In this document: in pieces, positions 63,234 to 64,000 of the stretch | How positions within the stretch are numbered: position 1 is the stretch's first letter | Layout: each line of letters starts with the position of its first letter | Assembly (NCBI RefSeq): GCF_900113945.1 | Contig: NZ_FORG01000007.1 | Coordinates: forward strand, 1-64,000 | DNA from: Xenorhabdus mauleonii | GTDB lineage: Bacteria; Pseudomonadota; Gammaproteobacteria; Enterobacterales; Enterobacteriaceae | Length of the DNA: 64,000 nucleotides | Direction: 5' to 3' | Notes under the pieces: generated by a model | What the model was told of the DNA's origin: nothing | The model's input: the letters and a program-made list of their open reading frames with translations, nothing else | Databases searched by the model: none | Program-made: the position numbers and the translations under genes

Positions 63234-64000
63234 ATGCCTAAGTTTTTTATCGAGCGGCCAATATTTGCATGGGTAATCGCGATTATCACCATGCTTTCTG
63301 GCTTGCTGGCAATCATGAAATTACCCGTGGAGCAATACCCTGCAATTGCGCCACCAGCTATTTCCATTTCAGCGAGCTATCCCGGCGCTGATGCGACAAC
63401 GCTGCAGAACACTGTAACACAGGTTATTGAACAGAACATGAATGGAATCGATAACCTGGTGTACATGTCTTCCACCAGTGATTCCGCAGGTAGCGTGAAC
63501 ATCATGCTTACCTTTGAAGCGAACATAAATCCAGATGTCGCTCAGGTTCAGGTTCAAAATAAACTGCAAGCAGCTATGCCTCTGCTGCCCCAAGAAGTCC
63601 AGAAGCAAGGGGTTAGAGTTGAGAAGACGACCAGTTCGTTTTTGATGGTGGCGGGCTTTATTTCTGAAGATGGTTCAATGGATCAAGATGATATAGCCGA
63701 CTATGTCGGCGCCAATATCAAAGATCCCCTGAGCCGCGTTAGTGGTGTAGGTGAAACGCAACTGTTCGGCACCCAATATGCAATGCGCATCTGGCTCGAT
63801 CCTGAAAAACTGGTCAATTATAAAATGACCACAATGGATGTGATCAGTGCAATTGAAACCCAGAACAATCAGGTTGCAGCCGGACAATTAGGGGGAACCC
63901 CTCCAGTCCCGGGTCAACGTATGAACGTCTCTATTGTCGCTCAAACCCGTCTGACCTCAGCGGAAGAATTCGGCAAAATTTTGCTGCGCGTTAACTCCAA
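63234..64000 (+). CDS. acrB: Multidrug efflux RND pump AcrB (5' part)
   Basis: The first 255 codons of an inner-membrane RND transporter, cut by the window end. [18 protein letters not shown] is followed by TM1, then periplasmic pore-domain motifs [22 protein letters not shown] (in parts), [20 protein letters not shown] and [23 protein letters not shown], nearly as in E. coli AcrB. It uses the proton gradient to expel drugs, bile salts and dyes with AcrA and TolC. ATG 63234 is 9 bases after AGGAG. Confidence 0.97.
   Translation, partial: MPKFFIERPIFAWVIAIITMLSGLLAIMKLPVEQYPAIAPPAISISASYPGADATTLQNTVTQVIEQNMNGIDNLVYMSSTSDSAGSVNIMLTFEANINPDVAQVQVQNKLQAAMPLLPQEVQKQGVRVEKTTSSFLMVAGFISEDGSMDQDDIADYVGANIKDPLSRVSGVGETQLFGTQYAMRIWLDPEKLVNYKMTTMDVISAIETQNNQVAAGQLGGTPPVPGQRMNVSIVAQTRLTSAEEFGKILLRVNS

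Overview
The window is chromosomal DNA from an AT-rich member of the Enterobacterales. Core gene order follows the E. coli blocks folD-ybcJ / cysS-ppiB-lpxH-purEK / ybbP-ybbA-tesA-ybbO-ybbN-qmcA-ybbJ-cueR-copA / ybaP-ybaK-ushA-fsr-ybaL-gsk / hemH-adk-htpG-recR-ybaB-dnaX-apt-priC-ybaM-mscK / acrR-acrA-acrB, broken by accessory insertions. Rhs toxins, a VgrG effector cassette, AT-rich intergenic DNA and protein sequences close to, but clearly different from, E. coli suggest Xenorhabdus or Photorhabdus (Morganellaceae). The genus is inference.

Layout. 1-2.5 kb: the 3' end of a frameshifted Rhs gene with its toxin tip and immunity partner, then a displaced, decayed second Rhs tip with its own immunity gene. 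2.6-15.1 kb: an integrative island in the 3' end of tRNA-Arg(UCU). It has a P4-type integrase, an AlpA regulator, a P4-alpha-type primase/helicase and an iteron origin. It also carries a Ner/Nlp regulator with a second tyrosine recombinase, and a T6SS cassette: VgrG, DUF4123 adaptor, PAAR tip, peptidoglycan amidase and periplasmic immunity protein. Island ends are marked by a direct repeat of the tRNA 3' end and by runs of G-rich arm-type repeats. 15.3-22.5 kb: folD-ybcJ, two non-core genes (one a C80-type cysteine-peptidase-like protein), cysS, ppiB, lpxH, purEK. 22.5-26.9 kb: accessory block with small secreted proteins and a Tsx-like porin / MFS / RutA-like monooxygenase set. 27-37 kb: ABC exporter, lysophospholipase, membrane-quality and copper genes. 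37-40 kb: ybaP, an AT-rich insertion and a ybaP-like remnant, then ybaK. 40-64 kb: nucleotide salvage, drug and ion transport, LPS chain length, heme, chaperone, DNA replication/repair, mechanosensitive channel and the AcrAB efflux pump (acrB runs off the end).

The sequence supports several regulatory readings: a PurR box before purE, a CueR operator in a 19-bp-spaced copA promoter, a sigma-32 promoter before htpG and an AcrR operator between acrR and acrA. Two programmed -1 ribosomal frameshift sites are visible, in dnaX (short gamma form) and in copA (predicted soluble copper chaperone with two metal-binding domains instead of one).

The most unusual material is the T6SS cassette inside a P4-like replicating island, the folded-DNA/RNA elements within that island, the copA recoding signal, the solitary wzz gene left in the hemH-gsk O-antigen locus, and the C80-like orphan.
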